DNA of 61,683 nt. Source: an uncultured Acidobacteriota bacterium (lineage in GTDB: Bacteria; Acidobacteriota; Vicinamibacteria; Vicinamibacterales; CAVVIG01). Shown here piece by piece: positions 51,373 through 60,147 of this stretch. Made by a program: the position numbers and the translations under genes. The DNA lies in contig CADEDC010000023.1 in the NCBI GenBank assembly GCA_902825985.1, positions 1 through 61,683 on the forward strand, written 5' to 3'. Positions within the stretch are counted from its first letter, which is position 1, and every line of letters starts with the position of its first letter. The notes beneath the pieces were generated by a model. The model saw nothing but the letters and a program-made list of their open reading frames with translations, was not told where the DNA came from and searched no databases.

Positions 51373-52101
51373 ATGAAATCGAAGGTCACATGGGTTGCCG
51401 CCGTGACGATGTTGCTGACGGTGTGGTCGCACCTGCTGCCGGCGCCCGCCGGCGGCGTCCGTGCGCAGGTCGCTGGCGGGCGACACTCGGCGTGGGTGTT
51501 CTGCGTCGACACCAGCCTGTCGGTCGACAACGAGCAGTTCGATCGAGCGAAGGACGCGCTGCGCCGCACCATCGACGCCACGGTGACGTTTGGGGATCGT
51601 GTCTGGATGATCGAGATGGGCGCCGCTCCGGCCGCGGCGCGGCCGTTTGCGCTGCCCGTCGGGTCGTTACGCAAGTCGGACCGCGACCGGACGGGTGAGG
51701 CGATGCAGCGGATCAAGCTGGAGATCCATGCCGCGCTCGACGGTCTCTCACGGCGGGCGCTCTCGACGGATGTCGGCGAGCCGATCGAGCGGGGCCTGAT
51801 GATCCTGCGCGAGCAGCCGGCAGCGTTCGCGCGCAAGCTCGTCGTCGTCAGCGATTTCGTCAGCGACGATGGCGCACGACGGATGCGGCTGACGGCACAA
51901 ACGCCGACGCCGGGGGTGACGGCACAGGGTGTCGAGGTGGGTCTGCTCGTCGCCCGGCCGACGGCCGACTACTTGAGGCGCTTCCGGCTGTCGCCCGCCG
52001 CACATGCGGAGACCGTGGCACGCGAGTGGCGCCAATACTTCACGCAGGTCGGCGCCCGGTCGTACGCCGCGCGGCTCGTCGACGCGCAGCCGGCATTCTA
52101 G
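51373..52101 (+). CDS. exported von Willebrand A-type protein with intact MIDAS
   Basis: A 242-residue protein with a signal peptide (about 1-31, ending GGVRAQ) and one VWA domain. The metal-ion-dependent adhesion site is complete: DTSLS at 46-50 (Asp46, Ser48, Ser50), the middle Thr in STDVGEPIERGL, and the later Asp in VVVSDFVSDD. VWA domains bind protein ligands through a metal ion; with no membrane anchor it would act in the periplasm or outside. GGGAGG sits six bases before the ATG. It ends the cluster that starts at 49161 and is followed by a strong hairpin. Confidence 0.75.
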   Translation: MKSKVTWVAAVTMLLTVWSHLLPAPAGGVRAQVAGGRHSAWVFCVDTSLSVDNEQFDRAKDALRRTIDATVTFGDRVWMIEMGAAPAAARPFALPVGSLRKSDRDRTGEAMQRIKLEIHAALDGLSRRALSTDVGEPIERGLMILREQPAAFARKLVVVSDFVSDDGARRMRLTAQTPTPGVTAQGVEVGLLVARPTADYLRRFRLSPAAHAETVAREWRQYFTQVGARSYAARLVDAQPAF

Positions 52102-52108
52102 GCAGAGG

Positions 52109-52134
52109 GCCGGGCGTGCCCATGCACGCCCGGC
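52109..52134. terminator. 10-bp perfect hairpin between converging genes
   Basis: GCCGGGCGTG (52109-52118) and CACGCCCGGC (52125-52134) enclose six bases, eight bases past the VWA stop. No T-run follows. It lies between the ends of two converging genes and would stop both. Confidence 0.7.
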
Positions 52135-52176
52135 TGCGTCGTGTGCGAAAGCGGTCTTGCTCCGTCGTCAGCCGCT

Positions 52177-55100
52177 TTAGAAGGTCATCTGCACGCCGAG
52201 CTTCAGCAATCGGCCGCCGAGGATCTGGGTCGGCCGGAGGAACGCCGCCCCGAAGTTGGTGTTTAGCGCCAGCACCGGGCTGGCGTTCAGGGCGTTGTAG
52301 ATGTCGAACTGCGGTTCGACGCGCGTGTTGCGAACCCGGAACGACCGCGAGAAGCGGAAGTCGAGCTGGCGGATCCGGCCTTCGTAGGCGGTGGCCGGGG
52401 CGATGAGCGGCACCTGCACCGTGGCGTTGGCACCGGCCGACAGCGGCCGGCCGAGCGACGGCGCGACCTGTGCGCTGGTGAAGTTGGCCGCCGCCAGACC
52501 CGCGGTCGACAGGGCCGTCACCGTGTTCGACACGTTCGACTGCGGAATCCCGGGCAGATCCTGGAAGGTGACCGCCACCTGGAACTGCTGGGGCAGCGGG
52601 AAGGCGCCCGAGAACTTCACCTGCGTCGACGCCGACCATGGCGGCGTCACGTTGCAGTACTCCTCGGTCCGCGGGATGTTGGAAAGGCCGTACTGCAGGT
52701 TGCCCAGCAGCAGTCCGCAGTTGTTCGTCACCGTCCGGCCGGTGTTGAAGCCGCCGTTGATGTTGATACGGCGCGGCAGGCGGACGTTGAGGACGACGTC
52801 GAAGCCGTTGTAGACCTCGCTGACGTTGCCGTCCTTGGTCGGGGCCACCGACGTGACCGTGCTCGACTGTCCGAACTTGCCCGGCTTGATGTCGTAGAGC
52901 CCGCAGATCTCGTAGCCGCCGCCGTTCGGGAGGCGGCTGTCGAGCGGCGCGGTGACGCAGAACGGGTCGAAGTCGGCCAGGCCGGCCGACAGCGCGACGT
53001 TCTGGTTGGCCGTGAACGAGCCCCACGAGGTGCGGAAGTAGCCGATGCCGAGCGAGATGTTGGACCGCAGCTGCTGGTCGAACGTGATCTGCGTCTGCCA
53101 GTTGTGCGGACGGGCGCCGAATCCGGTCAGCGCATCCTGGGCGAAGATCGCCGAATTCGGGTTGTTCAACCCGAAGTTGACGTTGTTCAGCGCGCCGCAG
53201 ATGTCGCCGCCGCTGGCGGTGTTGTTCTGGGCGCCGAAGTTCGCCAGGTTGCAGTCCGGGGCGAAGTTGCCGTTGCTGTCGGCCCACGTACGGGTGGCGT
53301 TCAGCACCGCCCGCGTCACCGGGTTGTTGGCCCGCGCCATCGTGTAGATGTCGGCCATCACGTAGCGGCCGACGTTGAACTTCAGCGCCGAGCGGCCGTT
53401 GCCGAAGATGTCATAGGCGATGGCGGCGCGCGGGTTGATGTCCTTCCAGCATGGCACGCACTCGACCTTGTCGTAGGTGCGCGCCGGCACGAACGGACCG
53501 GCACTGAGGTTCTGCTCCGGCACGTAGGCGTTGAAGTAGTCGTAGCGGATGCCGAGGTTCAGCGTCAGGCGCTTGACCGTCCACTGGTCGGTCACGTAGA
53601 CGCCGAAGTTCACCTTCAGCCGCTCGTCGAAGGTCACCGGCTCGGCGAACTGGGTGATGGAGTTCGGCAGGTTGTTGAAGAACGTGTACGCGGTGAGCCC
53701 CTGGCCGAGACCGGCGCCGGCGCCGCCTTCGTCATACCACGCGTGGTGCCACGCTTCCTGGGTGGTGAAGCCCACCTTGAACGCGTGCGAGCCGGTCACA
53801 TAGCTGAGCGCCGCACGCTGATTCGACTGGCTGGCGACGCGCTGGCCGAGTTCCGAGGCGAGCGGCGCGTTGTAGCGATAGCCGGTGTTGGCATTCAGAA
53901 TCGAAATGCCGGTGCCGCCGTCCTTGCGCTGGTTCGGCCAGTTGAAGATGAGGGTGGAATCGGCTGCCTCGAAGAACAGCCTCGGCGTGATGATGCGGCT
54001 CCACTTCGCCTGCAGCAGGTAGTTCGGGTCGGCGTACTTGGTTTTCGGCGTCGCCTCGGGCGCGCGGAGCGGGCTGCAGTAGAGGCAGATGTCCGAGTGC
54101 TGGATGTCCCACGCCGCGGCAATCTTGTCCTTGCTCGACAGCTGGTACGTGAGGCGGACGCCGTCGGTCCAGTTGTCCTGCTGGTGCAGGGCCGGCCGGC
54201 TCTGGTCCGGCGTGTAGACCGGCGTGCCCGGCGTCGAGTTGAAGTAGTTGCCGGCGAGCAGGTTCTGGTAACCGAACACGCGATGGGCGGTGAAGAACCA
54301 CAGCTTGTCTCGGAAGATCGGGCCGCCGACGGCGATGTTGGCGTCGTAGGTGCGCTGCGCTTTGTTCACCTGGGTGAGGCCGCGGTCGAGCAGCTCCTGC
54401 GACAGGTTGTTGGCGACCAGCCCCTTGCCGGCGTAGTTGGTGCTGAAGATGCCCGAGAAGATGTTGCCGCCATCTTTCGGAATCATGTTGGCCTGGAAGC
54501 CGCCGTTCTCGAACTCGGCGGTCTGGCCACCGAGCTGGACGCTGGCCTCCTGCGCCGCCGCCGGGTTGAAGTAGAAGCCGCGCCCCTGCCCTTCGCCGTT
54601 GAACTGCATGCCGTCGAGCAGCGCGCGATTGTCCGCCGTGCGGCCGCCGTGGATGACCGGGTAGGCGTTCATCGGGTCGATGTTGCCACCGACGTCCTGC
54701 GCCGTCGGCGGGATCATCACGCCGACCGTCACCTTCGCGAGGCCGCCCATCTCCTTGGTGATCGGCAGGGCGAACAGCATCTCGGCCGAGACCGTCTTGA
54801 TCTGCGACGTGTTCTGCACGTCGACCACCGGGCTCTGACCGCTCACCGTCAGCGTTTCCTCGAGCGAACCGACGTTCATCTCGGCGTCGATCTTCGCCGC
54901 GAAGCCGGACTGCAGCTCGACCCCCTCGCGCTTGATCGTGGTGAAGCCGGTCAGCGAGAAGGTCACCGCAAACGTGCCGGGACGCAGGTCGATGATCTTG
55001 TATTCGCCGCTGCTGTCGGTCACCGCCGTCCTGACCTTCTCGATCAGGGCGGGGCTCGATGCTTCAACCGTGACGCCCGGCATGACGGCGCCGGACGAGT

Positions 55101-55206
55101 CCTTGACGACGCCGGCGATACTGGTCGGCAACGTCTGGGCAAAGGCAGCCGTCGACAGGCACGCCAACGCGGCGACCATCCCGACAGCCCGAAACAATCT
55201 GGTCAT
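52177..55206 (-). CDS. TonB-dependent receptor with N-terminal carboxypeptidase-regulatory domain (Oar-like)
   Basis: A 1009-residue outer-membrane protein. A signal peptide to about residue 24 (AAFAQ) is followed by a CarboxypepD_reg domain (about 27-110, TSIAGVVKDSSGAVMPGVTVEASS), a plug (about 115-240) and a long beta-barrel ending in the aromatic Phe expected for BAM assembly (LKLGVQMTF). This is the large Oar-like class that is abundant in Acidobacteria and Bacteroidetes-type genomes and carries oligomers or proteins. I chose the ATG at 55206, eight bases after GAGGAG; the frame extends to 55242. The cyclase gene lies 22 bases upstream on the same strand, suggesting shared expression. 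No SusD or TonB partner gene is nearby. Confidence 0.92.
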   Translation of the reverse strand: MTRLFRAVGMVAALACLSTAAFAQTLPTSIAGVVKDSSGAVMPGVTVEASSPALIEKVRTAVTDSSGEYKIIDLRPGTFAVTFSLTGFTTIKREGVELQSGFAAKIDAEMNVGSLEETLTVSGQSPVVDVQNTSQIKTVSAEMLFALPITKEMGGLAKVTVGVMIPPTAQDVGGNIDPMNAYPVIHGGRTADNRALLDGMQFNGEGQGRGFYFNPAAAQEASVQLGGQTAEFENGGFQANMIPKDGGNIFSGIFSTNYAGKGLVANNLSQELLDRGLTQVNKAQRTYDANIAVGGPIFRDKLWFFTAHRVFGYQNLLAGNYFNSTPGTPVYTPDQSRPALHQQDNWTDGVRLTYQLSSKDKIAAAWDIQHSDICLYCSPLRAPEATPKTKYADPNYLLQAKWSRIITPRLFFEAADSTLIFNWPNQRKDGGTGISILNANTGYRYNAPLASELGQRVASQSNQRAALSYVTGSHAFKVGFTTQEAWHHAWYDEGGAGAGLGQGLTAYTFFNNLPNSITQFAEPVTFDERLKVNFGVYVTDQWTVKRLTLNLGIRYDYFNAYVPEQNLSAGPFVPARTYDKVECVPCWKDINPRAAIAYDIFGNGRSALKFNVGRYVMADIYTMARANNPVTRAVLNATRTWADSNGNFAPDCNLANFGAQNNTASGGDICGALNNVNFGLNNPNSAIFAQDALTGFGARPHNWQTQITFDQQLRSNISLGIGYFRTSWGSFTANQNVALSAGLADFDPFCVTAPLDSRLPNGGGYEICGLYDIKPGKFGQSSTVTSVAPTKDGNVSEVYNGFDVVLNVRLPRRININGGFNTGRTVTNNCGLLLGNLQYGLSNIPRTEEYCNVTPPWSASTQVKFSGAFPLPQQFQVAVTFQDLPGIPQSNVSNTVTALSTAGLAAANFTSAQVAPSLGRPLSAGANATVQVPLIAPATAYEGRIRQLDFRFSRSFRVRNTRVEPQFDIYNALNASPVLALNTNFGAAFLRPTQILGGRLLKLGVQMTF

Positions 55207-55228
55207 CTGCAAATCTCCTCGTGAGCGG

Positions 55229-56320
55229 TTAGAACACGGCAATCGGATTGATCGGCGAGCCGGTGCCGTTGGTGACCGGCAGCGGGCCGGCCATCAACAG
55301 GAACTCCCAGCGCTTCTGCGAGGCGGCGGTCTGGGCCAGCGCCTCGAGGTTGGTGTCGTCCATCAGATGGATGCCGAGGACGATGAGCGCGAAGTCGTGC
55401 AGCGCGAGGCCGCCGAGTTCGGAGCCGGTGGGCGGCGGCACGGCATCCTGGGCGCCTTCGCCGCCGAGGATCGCCACGTCGCGGCGCTTCAGCCACGGGA
55501 TGACCGACGGGTCGAGACCGGCGTTCTCGATTGCGGCGTTCCACGGTCCGGTCTTCGCGCGGCGCGCCCAGCGTCCGGTGCGGATGAACACCGCGTCGCC
55601 GGCCGAGACCTTCACGTTGGCCTGCTTCTCCCACGCTTCGATGTCCTCGATGAAGATCCGGGTGCCCGGCTCGAGGAACGGCACGCCCTTCAGCCGCGGG
55701 ATGTCGATGAGGACGCCGCGGGTGACGATGCCGTTGTGGAGGTTGTAGATGGAGTTCTTCTTGGCGCCGCCCTCCTGGGTGACCTCCTCGTGCGAGAAGC
55801 CGTTCCACATCTTGCCGTCGAAGAAGCGGTGGGCGAAGCCGTCGATGTGGGTGTGGGCGTAGCCGTGGAACGACACGGCGAGCCGATCGCCGGCGCCCGC
55901 CGGGCCGGCCGACGTCATCACATGTTCGTACGGCTGGCCGTTGTCGATGGCCCGTTCGGTGTTGACGTCACCGGCCAGCGACACGCTGACGCCGTTCTTC
56001 ACGAGGCCGGCGGCCTGCTTGCGCTTGGCCGGCGTGATCAGATTGATGGCGCCGATCTGATCCTCCTTGCCCCACCGCCCCCAGTTCGTGAGTTCGGTCT
56101 TCCAGCCTTCGTACACGGCCTTGGTCGGGGCGGGCCTGGTGCCGGCCACGGCAATCGATTCGGGACTCGGGCCACGCCTTTGAGGCGGGTTCGCCGCAGC
56201 GGCTGGCGCGCCGGCCGGCGGTGCCGGCGGTGCGCTGTTCTGGCTCTGCGCCGAGACGGTCACCGCAATCGCCGCAACCAGCAGCGATCCGCCGATGGCC
56301 ACACTTCTACCCAGCCTCAT
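55229..56320 (-). CDS. exported cyclase-family protein (kynurenine formamidase-like fold)
   Basis: A 363-residue protein with a signal peptide (about 7-25) and a Pro/Ala-rich linker to about residue 60. The cyclase (PF04199-type) domain has the metal motif as HGYAHTHIDGFAH, a variant of the HxGTHxDxPxH pattern of KynB and metal-dependent hydrolases. It continues with GVLIDIPRLKG, GDAVFIRTGRWAR and a late HDFALIVLGIHLMDD line. The variant keeps the His and Asp ligands but replaces the Gly-Thr pair. It may open an amide or lactone in the periplasm. It precedes the TonB receptor gene by 22 bases; the two may serve one substrate. Confidence 0.85.
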   Translation of the reverse strand: MRLGRSVAIGGSLLVAAIAVTVSAQSQNSAPPAPPAGAPAAAANPPQRRGPSPESIAVAGTRPAPTKAVYEGWKTELTNWGRWGKEDQIGAINLITPAKRKQAAGLVKNGVSVSLAGDVNTERAIDNGQPYEHVMTSAGPAGAGDRLAVSFHGYAHTHIDGFAHRFFDGKMWNGFSHEEVTQEGGAKKNSIYNLHNGIVTRGVLIDIPRLKGVPFLEPGTRIFIEDIEAWEKQANVKVSAGDAVFIRTGRWARRAKTGPWNAAIENAGLDPSVIPWLKRRDVAILGGEGAQDAVPPPTGSELGGLALHDFALIVLGIHLMDDTNLEALAQTAASQKRWEFLLMAGPLPVTNGTGSPINPIAVF

Positions 56321-56454
56321 GATGCACTCCTTATATCTATTTGATCGAGGGTCGTCCGGGGCGAGAGGCTACACGTTCGGCTGGCGGAATGCACTCCCCG
56401 GTATCAGTTATCCGCGTCGCGGTGGCGCCGGCGGCGGGCAATACCGGTCGGACT

Positions 56455-56484
56455 GTAAGGAAAGAATCAAAGAACGTAAGGAAA
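56455..56484. repeat. two GTAAGGAAA repeats 21 bp apart
   Basis: GTAAGGAAA occurs at 56455-56463 and 56476-56484, two helical turns apart, in a region of unusually low GC. It lies about 135-165 bases upstream of the cyclase start on that gene's strand. It could be an activator site; a TTGATT between the copies (minus strand) is a possible -35. Confidence 0.45.
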
Positions 56485-56594
56485 CAAGGGGAGATTTCGA
56501 CCGGGTGACGAGGTGCGCCACGAGGACGCGACGCGAAGCGAAGGGCGAATGGGCCGTCTTCGTGCCGGGTCGCGGACTCGTGGCGTGGCTGGAT

Positions 56595-57014
56595 CTAGCG
56601 ACGGCAGGACAGCGGGTATCGCTTGCCCTGCCACGTGGTGTAGCCGGTCGTGGCGTTGCCCGCCGGCTTCCCGAGATACCACTGGTTGCCGTCGGCGTGG
56701 CGGAAGAAGACGCCGCCCTTCGTACCCTCTCTCGCGTTGGTCAGCGGGACCCAGCGCGAGCCGTTGTCCGAGAAGCGACCGCTCCACTTCACGCCGGACG
56801 TCTGCGTGCAGTTGCCCTCGCCGTCGCAGCCGCCCTGGCTGTCGGCGACGATTGACCACTGCATGCGCGCCGGACGCCCGTCGATGGTGCACGCCCACAT
56901 GCCGCCCCACCATCCCGAAACCGTGCCGGCGGTCGCCGGTGCGCCGCCGCCCAGGCACGCGAGCCCCACCATCGCCGTCACGAGCGCTACGCGCGATGAA
57001 ACCGCTCCAGTCAT
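56595..57014 (-). CDS. small exported cysteine-containing protein
   Basis: A 139-residue protein with a signal peptide (about 10-30, ending PATAG) and a compact domain: GWWGGMWACTIDGRPARMQW, two CxxxxxC-type pairs around GGCDGEGNC, and the end WQGKRYPLSCRR. Four Cys suggest two disulfides. From memory the WWGG...CTIDGRPARMQW line resembles the small DUF6006 family; this is not certain. The ATG at 57014 lies nine bases after AGGAGG; an upstream TTG overlaps that site. The gene is alone between the cyclase and PKD genes. Confidence 0.65.
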   Translation of the reverse strand: MTGAVSSRVALVTAMVGLACLGGGAPATAGTVSGWWGGMWACTIDGRPARMQWSIVADSQGGCDGEGNCTQTSGVKWSGRFSDNGSRWVPLTNAREGTKGGVFFRHADGNQWYLGKPAGNATTGYTTWQGKRYPLSCRR

Positions 57015-57092
57015 TGTTTGCAACCTCCTGGATCGATAACGACGGCGGAGGCGCGGGCGAACAGGATTTCTTGCAGCCGAGCTGCCGGACGC

Positions 57093-60008
57093 CTACGGCG
57101 ACAGCCTCCCTCCAGCCCGGAGCCCCGGCGTCTCGCCGGCATCGCGAATCGTCACCGTCGCCTGTGACGGGATGCCGATCTCGTACGCCCCTCGCACCTG
57201 TATCGCCACGTCCACGGTCTCGGCCACCTCCGTCGTCCCATCCTCGAGCGCAAGAATCGCGACCTCCACGGTGGCGCTGTCGGCCGGAAACGCGACGCTG
57301 GCGACTGCGCCGCCGACGCTCACGTAATCCACGCCACTCGTGGCGCTCCCGGCCCTGGAGAAGAACACGGTCATCGCCTCGGACACGTCGCCGCCGCTGC
57401 GCGCGAAAGTGAAGCGCCCGTTGTCCGATGCACCTTCCACGGCCAGCGGGTCGCTCGCGACGACGGTGACCATCGGCGGATCGTCGACGATGCCGACGCT
57501 CAGGAAGCCGACGTCACCGGCGATGTACGACGACCCCCCCGGGGCCAGTTGGATGAGCAGCAGCTCCGATCCTTCGTTCAGGTTGTCGACCGTCGGCACG
57601 ACCGAGACGTCAACCGAGGCCCGCCCCGCCGGGATGATGACGGTGGCCGGCACACCGCTGAAGTCCCGCGGCGTCGCCGCGCCGCTGAGGGTCAGGCCGA
57701 CCTCCAGCGCGAGGTCGATGGCACCGCCGGAACGGGTGACGAGGAACACGGCCGGCTGCCGCCCCTCTTCGTCGGCCAGCAACGACACCGGCTCCAGCGA
57801 GACCACCGCCGGACTGTCCTCGATGCTGACGGTTGCGACCCCCGGCGCACCCACGATGTACTCGAGCGACGGCGCCAGCGTGACGATCACCGCTTCGACC
57901 GGCTCGACCAGGTTGTCGGCCACCGGTTCGATCCGCAGCTCGACGCTCGACGCACCGGCCGGAAGCGCGATGGCGAACGTCGCGCCGCCGAGACTGGCGT
58001 AGTCCGCCCCGTTGGCGGCCGTCCCGGTGCGCGTCGCCGTGACAACGAGCGGCTCGACCGTCGCCCCGTCGCGCGTGACCGTCAGGATGCCGGCTCGCAG
58101 GCCGACTTCACTCGCGACGGCCGTCGTCGCGGTAATGGTCACCGTCGGCCTGTCGCCATCGGCGATGAGCACCTGCGCGATGCCCGGTTGACCGATCGCG
58201 TAGCCGGCCTGTGCGGCGATCGCGATCGACACGCTTTCGGCTCCTTCGACGTCGGCGTCGGGCAACGGCAGGACGTTCAACCCGACCGACAGCTGTCCGG
58301 CCGGAATCGTCACGCTGCCGGCTATCGTCTGGTAGTCGATGCCATTGGTCGCCGAACCGGTGATGAACACGCGCACGTCGAGTGCGTCGCCGGCCGGTCC
58401 GCTGCGCGCGATGGTGAATCGGCCGGGATCGCCGCCGACCTCGGAGGCGTTCCGATCGGCCTCCTCGATCGTGACGACCGGGAGCGACGTGACCGCCCGG
58501 ATGCGCACGGTGTCGGGGCTGCTCGCGACGAAGCCGTCGTGCACGATCAGCTGCGCCACGTACTCGCCGTCGACGTCGACGGTCAGTGACGGCGTGACGC
58601 TCGCCGCGTCGGCCAGCGGCGCGCTGCTTCCTTGCGGTCGGACGACGAGCGCCCAGTCATAGGTCAGGAGATGACCGTCGGCGTCGCTCGATGCCGACCC
58701 GTCGAGCGCGACCGTCGTGCCCGGCGCGACATCCGGATGGTCGACGCCGGCGTTGGCGAGCGGCGCCGTGTTCGACGTCGACACCAGTGCGGTGTCCGGC
58801 AGGCCGTCCACCTGCCCGTCGTTGACTACGAGCTGGACGACGTAGTCACCAGGACGATCGGCCTGGAACGTGATGACCGGCGCCAGCGGATCCGCGATCG
58901 TCGCCAGGCTGCCACCCGGCGCCGACGTGATCTGCCAGCGATAGCCGAGCGCGTCGCCGTCCGGGTCGCTGGAGCCACTGCCATCGAGCGTCGCGATCTG
59001 ACCGGCGACCACCGCCTGATCGGTGCCGGCGTCGGCGACCGGCGGCGAGTTCCCGGTGCGGAGCATCACGAGGTCCGGCGGGCTCGGCGACTGACCGTCA
59101 CTGACGACCAGGCTCACCGTATAGGTGCCGGGGACGTCGACCGTCACCGTCGGCCGCACCGCGGTGGCCTCGCTCAGCGTCGCCTGACTGGCGGCGGGGC
59201 TGTCGACAATCTGCCACGTGAACGTCAACAGGTCGCCGTCAGGATCGGTCGAGCCGCTGCCGTCGAGCTGGGCCAGCGCACCGACGCCGACCGTCTGGTC
59301 GGCGCCCGCGTGCGCCACCGGCGTTCCATTCGCCGTCGTCACCTCCACGACATCGGGACCGCTCGCGCTCGTCGCATCGCTGACGACGAGCGACAGCACA
59401 TAGCGGCCGGGGACGTCGACAGTGAACTCGGGCCGCACGGCGCCCGGGTCGGTCAGATCCGCTGTGCTGCCCGCCGGGCGCTCCACCCACGACCACGCGT
59501 AGGTCAGCGGATCGCCATCCGCGTCGCTGGAAGCGGAGCCATCGAGCACGACCCGTTGGGAAACGTTGGCGACCTGGTCGACACCAGCATTCGACACGGG
59601 CGGCCGATTGGCGCCAGCGACGGCGATCGTCCACTCCAGCTTCCGCACCAGGTCTGCCCAGCGGCCGGAGTAACGCACCGTGGCGGTGTCGCTGCTCCAC
59701 GTGATGTCACGGCGGCCGGTCGCGGCGAACGAGAGGTCGCCGTCGACGATGGTGGCGCCAGGCGGCACGCCGACCAGCTGCGCCGAGGCCCCTGGAATCG
59801 CCGGTCCGGCGTTGTGCAGCGCGGCCCGGAGCACGAATTCGACGTCGCCGCCGGCGGTGGCCGCCCGGCTGACCCGTACGTATTTGACGATGGCCAGCCG
59901 ATGGGCAGGTTGCCCGGCATGGAGCTCATGGGTCTGCGGGCGGGCGGCAGCGATGGCGATCAACAGCGCCAGCAACAGCCGGCGGCAGACGGACCTCACT
60001 CGGTTCAT
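57093..60008 (-). CDS. large exported protein with four PKD and four Calx-beta domains
   Basis: A 971-residue secreted protein. A signal peptide (about 9-25) precedes a first beta domain (about 35-130). Four PKD-like domains follow, each opening with an N-x-x-P-x-x-x-A-G-x-D line (NRPPVSNAGVDQVAN, NGTPVAHAGADQTVG, NSPPVADAGTDQAV, NTAPLANAGVDHPD; about 130-500) and holding the DGSASSDADGD or DPDGD core. Then four Calx-beta domains (about 510-960), with repeated D/SAT(S/N)G(V/I)DY and VEVAETV lines, bind calcium in known members. No catalytic domain or sorting signal is seen at the short C-terminal end (RAGGRLSP). It is probably a surface adhesin or matrix protein. Confidence 0.88.
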   Translation of the reverse strand: MNRVRSVCRRLLLALLIAIAAARPQTHELHAGQPAHRLAIVKYVRVSRAATAGGDVEFVLRAALHNAGPAIPGASAQLVGVPPGATIVDGDLSFAATGRRDITWSSDTATVRYSGRWADLVRKLEWTIAVAGANRPPVSNAGVDQVANVSQRVVLDGSASSDADGDPLTYAWSWVERPAGSTADLTDPGAVRPEFTVDVPGRYVLSLVVSDATSASGPDVVEVTTANGTPVAHAGADQTVGVGALAQLDGSGSTDPDGDLLTFTWQIVDSPAASQATLSEATAVRPTVTVDVPGTYTVSLVVSDGQSPSPPDLVMLRTGNSPPVADAGTDQAVVAGQIATLDGSGSSDPDGDALGYRWQITSAPGGSLATIADPLAPVITFQADRPGDYVVQLVVNDGQVDGLPDTALVSTSNTAPLANAGVDHPDVAPGTTVALDGSASSDADGHLLTYDWALVVRPQGSSAPLADAASVTPSLTVDVDGEYVAQLIVHDGFVASSPDTVRIRAVTSLPVVTIEEADRNASEVGGDPGRFTIARSGPAGDALDVRVFITGSATNGIDYQTIAGSVTIPAGQLSVGLNVLPLPDADVEGAESVSIAIAAQAGYAIGQPGIAQVLIADGDRPTVTITATTAVASEVGLRAGILTVTRDGATVEPLVVTATRTGTAANGADYASLGGATFAIALPAGASSVELRIEPVADNLVEPVEAVIVTLAPSLEYIVGAPGVATVSIEDSPAVVSLEPVSLLADEEGRQPAVFLVTRSGGAIDLALEVGLTLSGAATPRDFSGVPATVIIPAGRASVDVSVVPTVDNLNEGSELLLIQLAPGGSSYIAGDVGFLSVGIVDDPPMVTVVASDPLAVEGASDNGRFTFARSGGDVSEAMTVFFSRAGSATSGVDYVSVGGAVASVAFPADSATVEVAILALEDGTTEVAETVDVAIQVRGAYEIGIPSQATVTIRDAGETPGLRAGGRLSP

Positions 60009-60147
60009 GACGGCGATCTCCTGGTTGGCTCTAACAACGCAGGACGCGCGTGAATCCGGACATCGGACGACCGACGCCCGGCGAATGTCCGGAATCGGGC
60101 GCCGATGACGTTCTTCAGCACGAGCAGATCACGGGAGATCGACCAGG

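Noticed and set aside
53104..55224. Plus-strand open frame of 706 codons inside the TonB receptor gene
   Set aside because: It is rich in Arg, Val, Gly and Asp, has no motif, and lies exactly antisense to a clear receptor gene; high GC content gives such long shadows.
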